Of a DNA stretch of 64,000 bases, positions 34,122 through 46,000 are shown piece after piece; positions within the stretch are counted from its first letter, which is position 1; every line of letters begins with the position of its first letter. This stretch comes from Hansfordia pulvinata (lineage: Eukaryota > Ascomycota > Sordariomycetes > Xylariales). The notes under the pieces were generated by a model, which worked only from the letters and a program-made list of their open reading frames with translations, was not told where the DNA came from and did not search any database. The stretch is from the NCBI GenBank assembly GCA_006538405.1, contig BJKQ01000002.1:558001-622000 (forward strand), read 5' to 3'. Made by a program: the position numbers and the translations under genes.

Positions 34122-35108
34122 TCATGGCAGCCTATCGATGCGCGCGGCGCCCCTCGCTTCACGCCAGTGGTTGGTCGCGCTCCATATCTCGGGGCAGTCC
34201 TGCAAGAGACCAGCCCACCGGCGCAAGAAAGCCGGGCTGAATTCCCAAGCGGCAGCGTCCCACGAGTCGCCCCATATGAGCACAGCGGAGGCCGAATGGG
34301 TCTCCATGTTGAGCAGGTCGCAACAGAGAGACGCACTCAGCTCGTCCTCGTCCATCTCTCCGTCGCTGAACCCCCGCAACGCCCTATCGCGCAGACTCGG
34401 GAAGGGGAACAGGTCGAGCCATGCGTGGTGGGCCACTGCCCTCTGAAGGGCCGTCGGGCGAAGGTGGGGCGGGAAATCCGAGACGCGCGGGCTAGATAGG
34501 CCGGCCAGTGGCCTGCTGAAAGGCGAGGTGTCATCGTCGACCTCGAGGCTCGCGACCGGGATCTCCAGCAGGGCGGCGTTCCTCATGAGGGCCTGGAAGG
34601 CATTGAGACGGCCGAGGCGGGGCAGATCGCCAACACGCGGCGTGCGCAGGGACCAGTGGGCCATGGCGCTCTGGAGAAAGGCTTGGACGCTCTGCGAAGT
34701 GCCCATGCAATGGAGGACCCGCAGGAAGATGGAGAGCGGATCAGGGCCACTTGCGAGAGCGGCCGGACGCGGAAGCGTCGGACGTGCCTGAGGCGGCGCG
34801 ATGAGAGAGCCGGGGCCGACGAGACTGGCCGGGGGAGCGATGGCATGTGTCTCGGAGTCGGGCCAGGAGCGTCCCGGGCCGGGGCAGGGTGCCGCGCGAG
34901 GGCCTTCAGGTGCCTCTTCTTCCCTAGAGCGTCGTGTTAGCCGTCGTCACGCCGCCCCGTTTGGCGGGCAAGGCAGGCAAGGCAGGGGTTGGACTAAACG
35001 GTAGGTGCGTTGGTGGAGGCGGTTCTGTCGCCTCCTTCTCTCTTCGGCGCTCGTCACGCCTCTCCAGTCATCGTCGTGATGCCAGACGTTGGAGAAGCGA
35101 GACTGCAT
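34122..35108 (-). CDS. bZIP-like transcription factor with DUF3425 domain
   Basis: Fungal regulator with a basic region followed by DUF3425. Exon 1 (35108-35000) encodes MQSRFSNVWHHDDDWRGVTS and then AEERRRRQNRLHQRTY, the characteristic DDW-x-G / RRRRQNRLxQRxYR basic motif. Exon 2 ends at 34122 and holds AHHAWLDLFPFPSLRDRA, DEDELSASLCCDLL, VLIWGDSWDAAAWEFSPAFLRRW and CPEIWSATNHWREARG, the DUF3425 core. The acceptor is uncertain. The site next to a CTAACAC branch point (exon from 34923) continues as RKKRHLKAL but leads into a frame that misses DUF3425. An acceptor 5 nt further (exon from 34918) keeps one frame throughout and gives 301 residues, so I use it. Target genes are unknown. Confidence 0.78.
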
Positions 35109-36515
35109 CGCGTGATATTGGTGACGTGGGCCGGGCTGCAGAGGCCCAGGGAGGTCTAACTCGTAGGTTTACTGGCGCCGCTTGCGTCGAGAGAGGTGTG
35201 GTCGATCTTCTCGCTTCATTCGGGGTGTGAAGACGGGTGACTGGAAGAGGCAAGACAAGGCAACTGAAGATGTTGGGATCTGGCGAGACCATCTGATCAA
35301 CTGAGGGAATCGACCGCTTATTTGCATCTCCCGTGCATGTGCTGTACATTGGGTCTACCCGCGGACCTGATAGTTGAACATCCATTTAACGAGATGGCCT
35401 CACCTAAATCAGTCTGCGCTTCTGGATACTCATGATTCGCGGCAGGGACGGGTCTAACCTGAATCGAATTGGCGCCGTTTTGGTCAGCCTCCCACGTGAG
35501 TGGTCCATGCCAATTGCTTACTCCCCTGTCATTGTCCCAATATCGGGATACAGAGGGCTCTCACTCGTGTTCCAACCATCCGCGCTTATGCTTGTATCGG
35601 CACCAGCGCGATCCCTCGCGCGAATCAGTCAAGCGAACACAATGTACATACCCGACCTTAAGCACGAGCATCCGTCTTCTGTAGAGTGCATCGTGTCCAG
35701 TGTCACTACCTAACGAGTAGGCAATTGGGGGGAAGCCAGAGGGAAAAAAAAGAAAAAAAAAAAAAGGTCTCCGGCATTGTGTTCCTAGTCTGTGGGCGGC
35801 GAGGGCGGGTACGAGAGGGCGGGCTGTTCCAGACCCTCCCCTCCACTAACAACACAGCCCTGAAGACCCCTCTAGCCCCTAATCACAGCCCTGGATGGGG
35901 CCTCATTAGCGGCGTGCCCAGGCGGCAGCCCAGCGCTTGGCAGACGCCATAGGCCACCCTGCCTCTGCACTTCAGCTGAGCTGGAGCAACAACAGCAAAC
36001 CACCAGCCAAGGCTCGCGCCTCGCGTCTTCTCAGCATCTATCCGGACTCATTTTTGGCCTGTCCCACCCCGCGGTCACCGTGCGTCGCTGCCGGCCCCAA
36101 CTGCGTGCCTGATCAAGCTTACTCGCTTATACATACTTTTATTAAAACCATCCTGGTGTCACCCGACCGACGCCCAGCAGTGGCCCTCAGATGCCACTGC
36201 TCCCCTCCTCCACTTGGTGCCGATAGTGCACTACCGCGACCCGCCGCCCAATCGACGATGCGACAGCCACACGTCCGCTGAGGCCCCCGGATTCGACACG
36301 ACACAACACAACCCGGCACTGCGTCCATCCCCCCTTCCTCAACCCTTCGCCATTCTCTCTTCTCCCTACCTATCAAGCAACCCCTTCGCCTATGGGCTGA
36401 CCAGAGCCCGACTGGCTGCATCGTCGTCGCGGTCACCACGCCCGCGACCCGCGACCCGCGATCCCGTACAACACGGCCGCCGCCGCCGCCGCCGCCGCCG
36501 CTCTCTGCTTTCGCC
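35109..36515. promoter_or_regulatory. Divergent intergenic region between the bZIP gene and the Mg transporter gene
   Basis: The 1.4 kb hold the promoters of both genes. They include an A-rich tract (35743-35765) and pyrimidine-rich sequence from 36290 to 36400 that is typical of a fungal 5' leader. No additional gene is supported. Confidence 0.55.
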
Positions 36516-38623
36516 ATGGCGCCCTCACCGCGCTCCTCCACCAGCACCCGCACCGAGTCTTTCCCCGATGCCCCCGACCTGACTCTCGACGTGCCCTCCC
36601 CCGGCGTCGCCACCACCGCCAGCGCTCCGCCCGCACTCGCCCCGACGTCCTCGTCAGGCCGCCGCAGAGACTCCCACGTGCGCTACGCCCCAGATCCCGA
36701 CCGGCCCCCCCAATCGGCGCATTCGGGGCGCCGCACCAGCGTCGCCTCCCCCGCCTCTCCCTCCGCCGCCACCGCCCAGCTGCGCCGCCGCGCCACCCGC
36801 TCCAACACCTTCGAGACCCTCGACGAGTTTGACGAGTTCCACGATGGCGAGCGCGCCGGCTGGCGCCCCGGCGCCGAGCCCGGCATCGACCCCCTCCAGC
36901 CCGACGGCGGCCACCCGGGCTCCGTCCCCGACCTCCATGCCCGCTGCCAGATCACCGTCGTCGACTTCTCCAAGGAGAACCTCGAGGTTCACGAGCTGTG
37001 GAACGAGGAGCTCGTCGCCTTTGTCAAGCAGCCCAAGCCCAGCTGGGTCCAGTGCCGCTGGATCAGCGTCAACGGCCTGTCCTGGGACGTCATCCAGGCC
37101 CTGGGCCAGTACAAGAACCTGCACAGGCTCGCCATTGAGGATATAATGAACCGGCGCAACCGCACAAAGGTCGACTGGTACGCCAACCACGCCTTCATCA
37201 TCTTGACCTGCCAAAAGCTCGTCCGCATCGTCAACGACGACAGCAGTGACAGCAGCGACAGCGACAGCGGCGACGACGACGATAAGCGCAGCACAATGAG
37301 CATCGGCTCCTTCAAGAACGCCCGCAGAAAGCTGAAGAAGTGGGCGACCTGGAAGCAGCAGCCCTCGTCGGCCAGCGTCCTCGAGAAGGGCAAGAGCCGC
37401 CGCCAGCCCTCGGCGACCGCACCGGGCCTCATCCACCAGCCCAACAGCATGTCCAACAGCTTCAGCCCCAGCACCCTGACCACGCTGCAGCGCTACCACG
37501 CCTCCAACAACGAGGTCAGGACCGAGTTCATGGAGCGCCACTCCGCCCTGGAGCCCAGGGGTCTCGCCGTCGCCGCCGAGCAGGTGTCCATTGTCATCTC
37601 GGACGACAACGACGTCATCGCCTTCTTCGAGCAGAGCGCCGACGACTGCGAGGAGCCCATTCTGGCTCGCCTGCGAAGTCCGACCACCATCCTCCGGCAG
37701 TCGTGCGACGCCTCCATGGTCGCCCAGGCCATCATCGACGCCATTATCGACATGGCCATCCCCGTGACGGCGTGCTACGCCGACGTCATCGGCGATCTCG
37801 AGCTGGACGTCCTGACGCACCCCAACATCAACCACACGAAGCGTCTCTACATCATCATCTCGGAGCTCAACAAGATGTTCAGCTTCGTGACGCCCATCCA
37901 GACCATCATCAACGCGCTGCGCGACCACAAGGCCAAGCTGGCCCCCGGGGACCTTACCAGGGCCCTCAAGAGCCCCTCGGACGGCGTCATCATATCCCCC
38001 ATGGCGTACACCTATCTCGGGGATGTGCTCGACCACTGGTAGGTTTGCGCAGGACACGCCGCGCCCCTCCTCCCCCCCCCCCCCGAGAAAGAGCACACGA
38101 GCACAGCAGAGCTAACTGAGGACGCATCCGGGCAGTATGCTCATCTCGGAAAATCTGAACCAGATCAAGGCGTCGGCCAACCACATGATCGACCTCATCT
38201 TCAACACCATTGCGACGTACCAAAACGAGAGCATGAAGCAGCTCACCACCGCCACCATATTCTTCCTGCCTCTGACCTTTATCACGGGTTACTTTGGCCA
38301 GAACTTTGTCGGCTTCGACGCGATACAGGGCGATGTGCTGTACTTGTAAGGCCGAAACCCCCTCCCCCCCCCTTTTCTGTCCAACTGACTTTCCCACCTC
38401 GCGCTGCAATATTTCCACATGCTGACCCCCATGTCCGCGCAGCTGGAAGGTCGCCATCCCCGTCTGCTTCGCCACGGTCCTCATCATGATGCGCCTCATC
38501 ATCTGGGAGTGGCTCGTCACCTTCTTCCAGCGCCGTCACATCCTGGGCGCGCGCAAGACGCGCGAGGAGAAGTTGAAGAAGGCCAGGAGGGACCGCAAAC
38601 TCAAGGCCGCCAAGATCTTCTAG
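36516..38623 (+). CDS. CorA-like Mg2+ transporter (MIT superfamily)
   Basis: Membrane pore for magnesium or a related divalent cation. Exons 36516-38038, 38136-38345 and 38443-38623 give 637 residues, all phases consistent. The long N-terminal cytosolic part has a disordered Pro/Ser/Arg tail, [21 protein letters not shown] and [20 protein letters not shown], then [26 protein letters not shown], typical of the fungal CorA funnel domain. It has an acidic Asp/Ser insert near residue 250. A long helix ([20 protein letters not shown]) leads to the first membrane helix, [16 protein letters not shown], and a second, [21 protein letters not shown]. The canonical GMN selectivity motif reads GQN (562-564). 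The C-terminus is a Lys/Arg-rich cytosolic tail. Vacuolar, mitochondrial or plasma-membrane location cannot be decided. Confidence 0.9.
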
Positions 38624-39713
38624 GACTGAGGATGAACGCTTCTTTTTCTTGTTTAGCAGCAGTGGCAGAGACGAATAGAGGAAAAAAACTCGGTCGAGGA
38701 GGAAGAGCAAGGAGATGAAAACCCGCGCCCAGACTATACCACAATGATACCCCGCGAGTCATCTATTTTATAAGAAAGGAGGGTGCTAGGAATGGTTTCG
38801 AAAATGTTCAAAAGCAGCATCAGCATGATTCACGTACTCGATTGCAATTTCCAGCCGAATACTACGTTGTCCACAATAAGACATGACATCACACTCGCAA
38901 GAACCACGGTCAAGTCGCGACAAATTTGTTGGTTCTTTACCACAGTGCTTATACAGATTTGCACCAGGGCCTTTCCTTTGATCGTGAATCAAGACCTGAT
39001 TCTACGTAACACAAAGATGAAATCAGCACCGGCCCTTTCAGCTGAAAATGTGACAATGAACATTGCAATTCGCTGTTCCTCCACCCCGATTCTGTACGGC
39101 TATACACCTCGAAAACCCTGTTGGTTGGTCTGGCAGAGCCAGTCATGTCTCGACTCAGACTAACCGAGACACTTAGGAAGAGATCTACTCTGATTTTGCT
39201 TTCAGCAAGATCATATGCATTTCGTTCATGAACAGCCAGCTCATGTATGTGTGCGGCCATATACCCTTGCGCCTGGTTCAAGTTGCCGGAACAGCCCCGT
39301 TTTCCATTTCAAGCCAGAGCCATTTCGCCTTTGGCATCCTCTGTCACTGCCCCCCGCCACTGCCGCCGTGGGAAGAGCATCGATGCCTTGAATCCAGGGG
39401 AATTTCCGGGTCTACAGACCAAATGAAAGAAAATAAATACTGCCCAGCAACCGAAGTTACTAGCCCCCGAAACGGGAGAGAAATGGAGAAAGTGCAGTGA
39501 TGATTAGATCATCAAACAATTGTTGGGTAAGCTTGGCATGAGCCGTCAGCCAAACCCGCGCGCCGCGGTATATATAGTGTGGTAGGGTATCTCCGTGTGT
39601 GCATTGCAAAGTCCAACCCCAGATCCCCTGAACTCCTTGTACTTCCCTCGAAGTGATCATGAAAAACGTAAAATGAAGCAAGCCTGACGCTCTGATTCGT
39701 AGTGGGGAAGAGA
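38624..39713. other. Convergent 3' region between Mg transporter and Zn2Cys6 factor
   Basis: The 1.1 kb lie between two converging genes and are AT-richer than the exons. A TATATATAG word occurs at 39570 with no gene behind it on the plus strand. No gene is supported. Confidence 0.6.
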
Positions 39714-42700
39714 TCAATCCATTCCGTGCTGAGGGAACATGCCATGCCATGGCGTATTGGCCAGCAGATTCTCGGGATCTCTCGATACTTGAGGCCGGCG
39801 TCGCTGCTGTACTGATGGGTGCTGCGGTTGCTGGTGCGGGGCGTGTCGTCTCTGGGGCTGTCTGTACTGTGGCTGGACGTTGGGCTGGCCCTCGGGAATG
39901 GACTGAAGCCCCATCATGGGATCGGAATGCATGACCGCTGAAAAGTCGAGACCGGCTTGGGCTTGAGATTGCATCAGGTACGGCGGCAGGGGCCCCATCA
40001 GCTGTCCTTCAATACCGTCAAAAAGGTCGGGCATGAAAAATTGTGAAGTGTCCTGCTGCAGCATGCCACCCGAGTTGACGCTGTGGTTATCTGATCCGAA
40101 GTTGGCCGGAGGCTGCGTGGGATACGCCAATGGGTCGCCAGTAGGGAACATCAGAGCGTCCAGTTGGTGGACAGGAGTGGAGCCGCTCGTCATGTTCTGG
40201 AACATGGAATTTGAATCTTGGAACTGCGCTGTGGTGACCGACTCTTGAGACGGGGTCGAATAGCCGAACGGCGAGAAAGAGTAGCCTGAGGCGAGGGTGC
40301 TGTTAAAGTCAGAAGGTGCCAAGCTGTTGTTGTCGTAAGAGAAACTTTGGGGCATGGACGGAGTATTCGATTTGCCCGACTTCATGGAAGCCACACTTCC
40401 TGCACGGACGCTGGCCGGGCCGACTTGATCCAGTTGACTGAGATGGCTTCGCGATGAGCTCTTGGAGGAACGTGGGGCCTGGAAAGACTGTGAGGCTGAA
40501 GAAGCCGATACGAGACTCCCATGCGACCCAGAGGCGGGACGTTTCTTGGAAGCAAGAGATCGGGCCTTAACCTTTCTCAGGGTGAGCGGCAGCTGGTCAA
40601 ACAAGCCCTGCGAAAAGTCAGTACTGTCTGTTGTCGGGGATGAGGGTCTGTCGTAGACTTACACTAAGAGCTTGTGTGATGCGGTCTGCAGCCAAACTCG
40701 TTCTGGCAAGCGAGCTGATCATGTTCTTGCCAGCGATTGCATCGTCAAGTATGTCCGCAATGCCCTCCTTCTTCTGATTCTCCAGCACATAGAACAGTAG
40801 AGTGATGATGGCGAAATATTCGGTGAAGAGGGTGAACCAGTAGGGGCCAACTAGAGACACCTGCCTCCTCATTTCCAGACCGATGTGAACAATGTTTCGA
40901 GCAACAGTTATTCCGGACGCGCCAAACTCCCAACCGCGGCCCTGGCCCTCTGTCTTCTCGCCCGGCATTGTTGAAGAGGCATAATGGAGGAATGGCCTGT
41001 ACAACACCATTTGCACATGGGCATACGCAAAGCGCAGGAGGTTACGAACTCTGTAGACTGGATTAGCAACCCGATCGTGGTGCATTCACGCGAGATTCGA
41101 GAATTGGGACGAGATCAGGCACAAATCAAAGGAACAACTTACCGGACAACTTCCGCAGGGCCTTCCGGGTTCGGCCTCCAAGCAAAAGGCAGATTGGATT
41201 GCCATTCAGAAAGCTCCTCTTCTAATTCTTTAACTTGTGCATGGCTGATCATGTACTTGGCATTCGGCTCGTCTTTGCCAGAGCCCCCTGTCTTGGGTTC
41301 AGAGCCCTTGAGCGGATAGACGTGCTTGATGATCTTGCTCAGAATACGCATAAGTTTGACGTGGGCATTGAACGCCTCGAAGAAAGAGGGAGTGTTGGGA
41401 GGGGGGGTGAGAATTCCGCTTGCGGTAATGTAATCGTCGTCAACTTGAGTCGGCAGTGGCTGGTCGATATCATCGTCGTTGAGCAATAGTGGAAACCCAA
41501 GTAGAACTGAAACATAGGTGTCCATTTGTCGGCAAACGTAGAAGACTCGGCGGCGCGTTTCGGATTCGATGGCGTTAATCTGAGAGTGCGGGATGTCACG
41601 GTGCAACCCCATTCGTAATGCTGATCGCAGCGCCACGCCAACATACCCATAACAAGTACTCAAGTTGGATATCGACTGCACAAACAAAATCATGAACAGT
41701 AAAGCCTGCAAAGACATGAGGTCGCGGCATTCTGTGACATCTGGCAGCAGAGATCTAGCACAGGAATAGTACTTGAATCTGCGAAGCTGTTAGTCAAATC
41801 GTCGAGAAGAACAAACAGGCGACAACATACCCTTCTTCATGGGCATTCTTGTACGGCAGCTGGCCACTGCTCGATTTCGAATCTGGTACATTATACATGC
41901 AACCCAGTGCCATGACAGAGTAGACAAGAGCCAGACCGCGGTTCTCTTCCACGTCGAACGACTCAATGGGCTTCGAGTATGTCTTGTCCAGCAACTCGAA
42001 GAATGTGGGAATGTGAACTATTCGCAATAGACACGTCGCATTCTGCAGCGATTCGATACACAGCGCTTTAGCCTTCTCTTTGGGCGGCAGATCGTACGCA
42101 TGTGGCAGGCTGTGCTGAGAACCTGGGGTGCTGGGGCCAACACTGATGACAGATGAGGAGCCGGGAGACGCGCTCGGGCTGGGTGCTGCGCCTGCGGGCC
42201 GTGGCGAGCGAGGAAGATGGGGCAGGGCGTTGTCTTTGCCGAGAAGAGAGCGGAAATGATCCTTCATGCGCCGGAAGAAAACAGAGCCTGAGGTATTGCC
42301 GTGGAAATCATAGTCGCCCTTGTCGTCAAGTTCCAACTGGCCTACCGAGTCAATCATGGAGCGCAATTGCGCTTCCTTGCGAACAGACGGCGATGATTGC
42401 TGCTTTTTCAGAGACGATGCGCGGGCCTGCTCGCGCAAACGAAACTCCTGCTGAACTGAGGGATCCAAGCCTGGGTCGTTCAGGTCGACGTCAGGCATGA
42501 ACTGACGCAATAGTGTCTCGGCTCGGGTCAGTTTACTCTCAAGGGCCTCGATATACTGTGGTGCAGGGTTACGGCGACGGTTGGAGGGTTTATCGTATGT
42601 GCAGTCTATACGTCCAGGTCAGTTGGGTTACACAAGGGATAGCTAAGCGGGCCGCAAGGGCTCATCAAATGCATTGCCCTTGATAGTGGGAATATGGCAT

Positions 42701-43003
42701 ACCATAACTGTAGACTTGGCAATGGGTACATGGTTGGCGGCCGTTGCACTTAATTTTCTTTCGTCTGCACTCGTCGCAGGCTCGTGTGACTCGTCGTCGC
42801 TTCTGGATGGGTATTTTGACGCCGTCTTCACCAGTCTTCCCGGAACCAGTCTCATCGCCATCGAGGGCCTGCGAGTAGTCGTCCTCAAGCTCGTCGTCGG
42901 ACATGTCAAGTTCAGGAGTCGCGGTGGGCTCTTTTTTCATAGCCATGGGGTCGGACGTTGGCGCAGCCGCCGGAGACTGGGAAGAGCCGGACGGCGGCGA
43001 CAT
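39714..43003 (-). CDS. Zn2Cys6 transcription factor with fungal-specific TF domain
   Basis: Nuclear regulator of 997 residues. Five exons, right to left: 43003-42703, 42605-41831, 41778-41143, 41050-40663 and 40607-39714. Residues 76-102 form a binuclear zinc cluster with spacing CX2CX6CX5CX2CX6C, interrupted by intron 1 just before the last Cys. It is followed by CTYDKPSNRRRNPAPQYIEALE. The middle has the Fungal_trans domain (NATCLLRIVHIPTFFELLDKTY, LALVYSVMALGCMY, VGVALRSALRMGLHRDIPHS, ETRRRVFYVCRQMDTYVSVLLG). The tail is rich in Gln, Ser and Pro, as activation regions are. The ATG at 43003 is the first real ATG of the frame. The linker resembles sugar-metabolism regulators of Sordariomycetes, but I cannot name an orthologue. 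Its upstream flank is the long gene desert. Confidence 0.9.
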
Positions 43004-46000
43004 GATGGGCTTGGCGCGGAATGGTGCAGCCACCCCTGTCCCAGCCCGGTTTGTGCGTGTTTGGGTGAGATGGATGAGAGGGAGTACAACCGGTTACCGT
43101 GGCGCCTGGCGAGGGTTGCTCATGTACACTTCTGCAAGGATCAGTGGGAGTGGAATTGGCGCATCGTGACCAGAGCAAACAGATTGTTGGTAGCGACCCG
43201 GATAGATTCGGGGCAGTTCGGTGGCTCTTGGCGTCGGGGAAGCGGTCGGGGACGGGAGAGGTGAGGTGCGCGGCGGCGGTGTCGATGCAGCGGTTCTTAG
43301 GCGTTGAGGCGCAGTCCAGAGGCGTGTCGAATGTTGGGGGTGACGCGCGGGTAGCGATGATATGATGACCAAGTCGAGACGAATATCGAGAACGCTGGGG
43401 TGGACGGCGGTGGTGTCTCACGTGGGTTCCTCAAGGGTTGCGGCGACTCATGCCCAACAGGATGGCGAGGCGAGGCGAAGCGACGGCAGGCGGCGACTGC
43501 GACTGAGGAAGCGACAGAAGGAGATGGTGGAAAACGAATGTGCTTGCTGGGTGGGCGGCGGAGGCGGCGTGGTTGTGGTGGTGTGGTGGTGAGGGTGAGC
43601 GAAAGGGGAGGGGGAGGGAACGAGAGGGCGCTCAGCAGGTGTTGAGAGACAGCGCAGCGGCGGGAGAGAGGCGGCGGGTGTGGACGAAGGGGACAAGGCG
43701 TGCGGCCACGATAGAACCTTGGCTGGCGGGAGGCAGGGTGGAGGAGGGAGAGGAGAAGTACGAGACGGCGGCGTGCGAGGGGACCAACAGGAGCGACCTG
43801 GCCATCCGCCTGTCAGCCCCTTTGACTGCAGGAGGTGCAGGTGCGTCTAGCCGTGCGGATACTTCCAAAAGGTACATGTACATCTGGGGCTGCCCAGGCG
43901 CCGCGGATAGGAGGCTCTTAGTGGATGTTAGCGAGCTGGGACCAGCGTTAGCCCTGGAGTTCTGCCTCTGGGCCCTGGATTCGAGGGCCCTGGCCCAGGC
44001 AAGAAGCGCTAGAGGCACACCGAGCACGCTAAAATCCGATCTTGAACCTCAAAGAGCCCAAGTAGGTAGAGTACCCGATACTATTGAAGACAGCCACTGC
44101 CTCGTTCCGCTCCGTCAAAACGGCCGTGAACCGCAGGTAAAGGGCACATTTACGAATGTACATCCGTACCGACCGAAGTGTCTCGCATCCAGCTAGCGGG
44201 CTGAGCCAACTGCCCGGCTTCACTGTTGGATGCGAGTCGAGGCGCGCGGTGCCGGGCAGCGCTGGGGCGGAGGATGGCAGCGACGTGGATGCCGAGAGAC
44301 ATCCACGTGCGAAGGCAGAGTCCAGTCACGTCCGCTGCGTCGTCGCAGCAACATCGTCTTGCAATGTCGCGACCGCGAGCGAAGGGACTGGCAAGCCAGC
44401 CGGCCTGGCTTCGAGCGGTCCGTATTTGAGAGAACGTGTTGAGCACAGTACAGGCGCCTCCCAGCAGGGCCAAGGTGGTGTACGAGTGCATCCTTCAGTC
44501 AAGAAAAGAGAGATAGATGGTAAGTACGGTACCCTGACCGAAAGCGTGATACGATCTCCGGAGAGTCTGGAGGAACATTGAAGGTACCGACGTCACGTGT
44601 CCATGTTCGAGGTACGAGTATTCATGGATGTGTATCGAAGCACCACCTAGTAGATGCTCGGGTGAGTAAGACATGAGTACCAGCTGGAGGTGCGCACCGC
44701 AACGTCCCGCACCGGACTCTGCGAGTACCTGTATGTACCTACCTGCTCTCACGCCATTCAGATACTGGAAGCGGGGCTTGGGCACTTGAAATACGACACA
44801 CCCGCAAGTTCTCACCCGACACCACTCTCGCGAGTGCTACATGTAGGGCAGCAATTGGATACGCCCCAGGGGCCCCAAGTGAAAGTATATGTATCTTTCC
44901 ATTGAACATGGCTGTCGATCTGACAGTATACCATTGGACGTATCTGAAGCTGCATCCGCTTACGCGCATCTATCGTCTCCCCAATCACTGGCCGCATCAC
45001 TTTGGACGTTGTATATTCGAGGAGTACATAGATTATTTCACGCTTGGGTCTGAAGCGTTGACCCGTGTTCGGCAGTGCGTCTCTAGGCAGCCAGTGGGAG
45101 CAGATACTCGGTCTACGAGTACAAGCCTGGCGTGTCTGGGTACTCGTCAAGCAGTCTTTAGGCGCGCGATGCAGCCCTTTCAGAGCAGGTTGAGTCGAAG
45201 GATCAGTAATGGGAGACGAATGTGGAGTTCTCAGCATGGATGTGTACTATCCATGTATCCGCACGCGTCTAGGTCCCATCGACGACGTGGCACGAGTGCT
45301 GGTACTTATCGAAACTCTGCATTGCCTGTCAGGCTCAATCAATCGTGAGTCTCTTGTAGGTTGTGATGTTCTTTGCGGTAAAGTGTGTATTCAGCCATGA
45401 GGTTACATGGGTCTACCTACCTAGGGACCTTACAGTCACCGGTCAGAAGAGCGGTAGGTACAACCCAGACCACTGTACGAGTACTCTTGGGCTGCAGTGG
45501 GTGGCTGCAGCCGACGAGTCGACTGACGAATCCGTGACTAAATGTTCAGTCCGTCCAGTCCGGCCGCTTAGGTTAGGTACGATGTTCACATGTCGGTACC
45601 CGCGTAGCCAGCTGAACCAAGGGCGGATACTCGTACGAGTACGCGACGACGGGTTGCAGTGGCGTTAGTGGCATGATGATAGACGTCAAATAACGGCTCG
45701 AGGAAGAGCGGCGAAAGGAGGCCATGCTAGCATCCAATGCCATCTCGGGAGCAGCTGTCAATCACCGGCACTCTCCGCCCCTTTGCACAGGACTTGGCCG
45801 CCATACGCCCGCCACATGCTGGCAACGCGATGCGGAACCGGTACCAGCCTTCTAGGGGCCTGACAACCCGGGTGTAACAGGTTCGGGACTTTCACCAGTT
45901 TGGCGATGATAGGCAGGACTGGACATGTCCTTCATGGCTGTGCTGTATACATGTTTCCATGTTTCTCCTTAGGTAAGGTCATGTACATCCACCAGGTCCT

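Noticed and set aside
36654..38096. 480-codon antisense frame across the Mg transporter gene
   Set aside because: It mirrors the GC-ending codons of the transporter and is rich in Gly, Val and Asp with no domain.
39568..39577. TATATATAG word considered as a promoter
   Set aside because: No gene starts downstream on the plus strand; it lies in the 3' flank of two convergent genes.
43540..44196. 218-codon plus-strand ORF in the gene desert
   Set aside because: No recognisable motif, repetitive Gly/Arg start and conflicting frames on the other strand; I could not support it.
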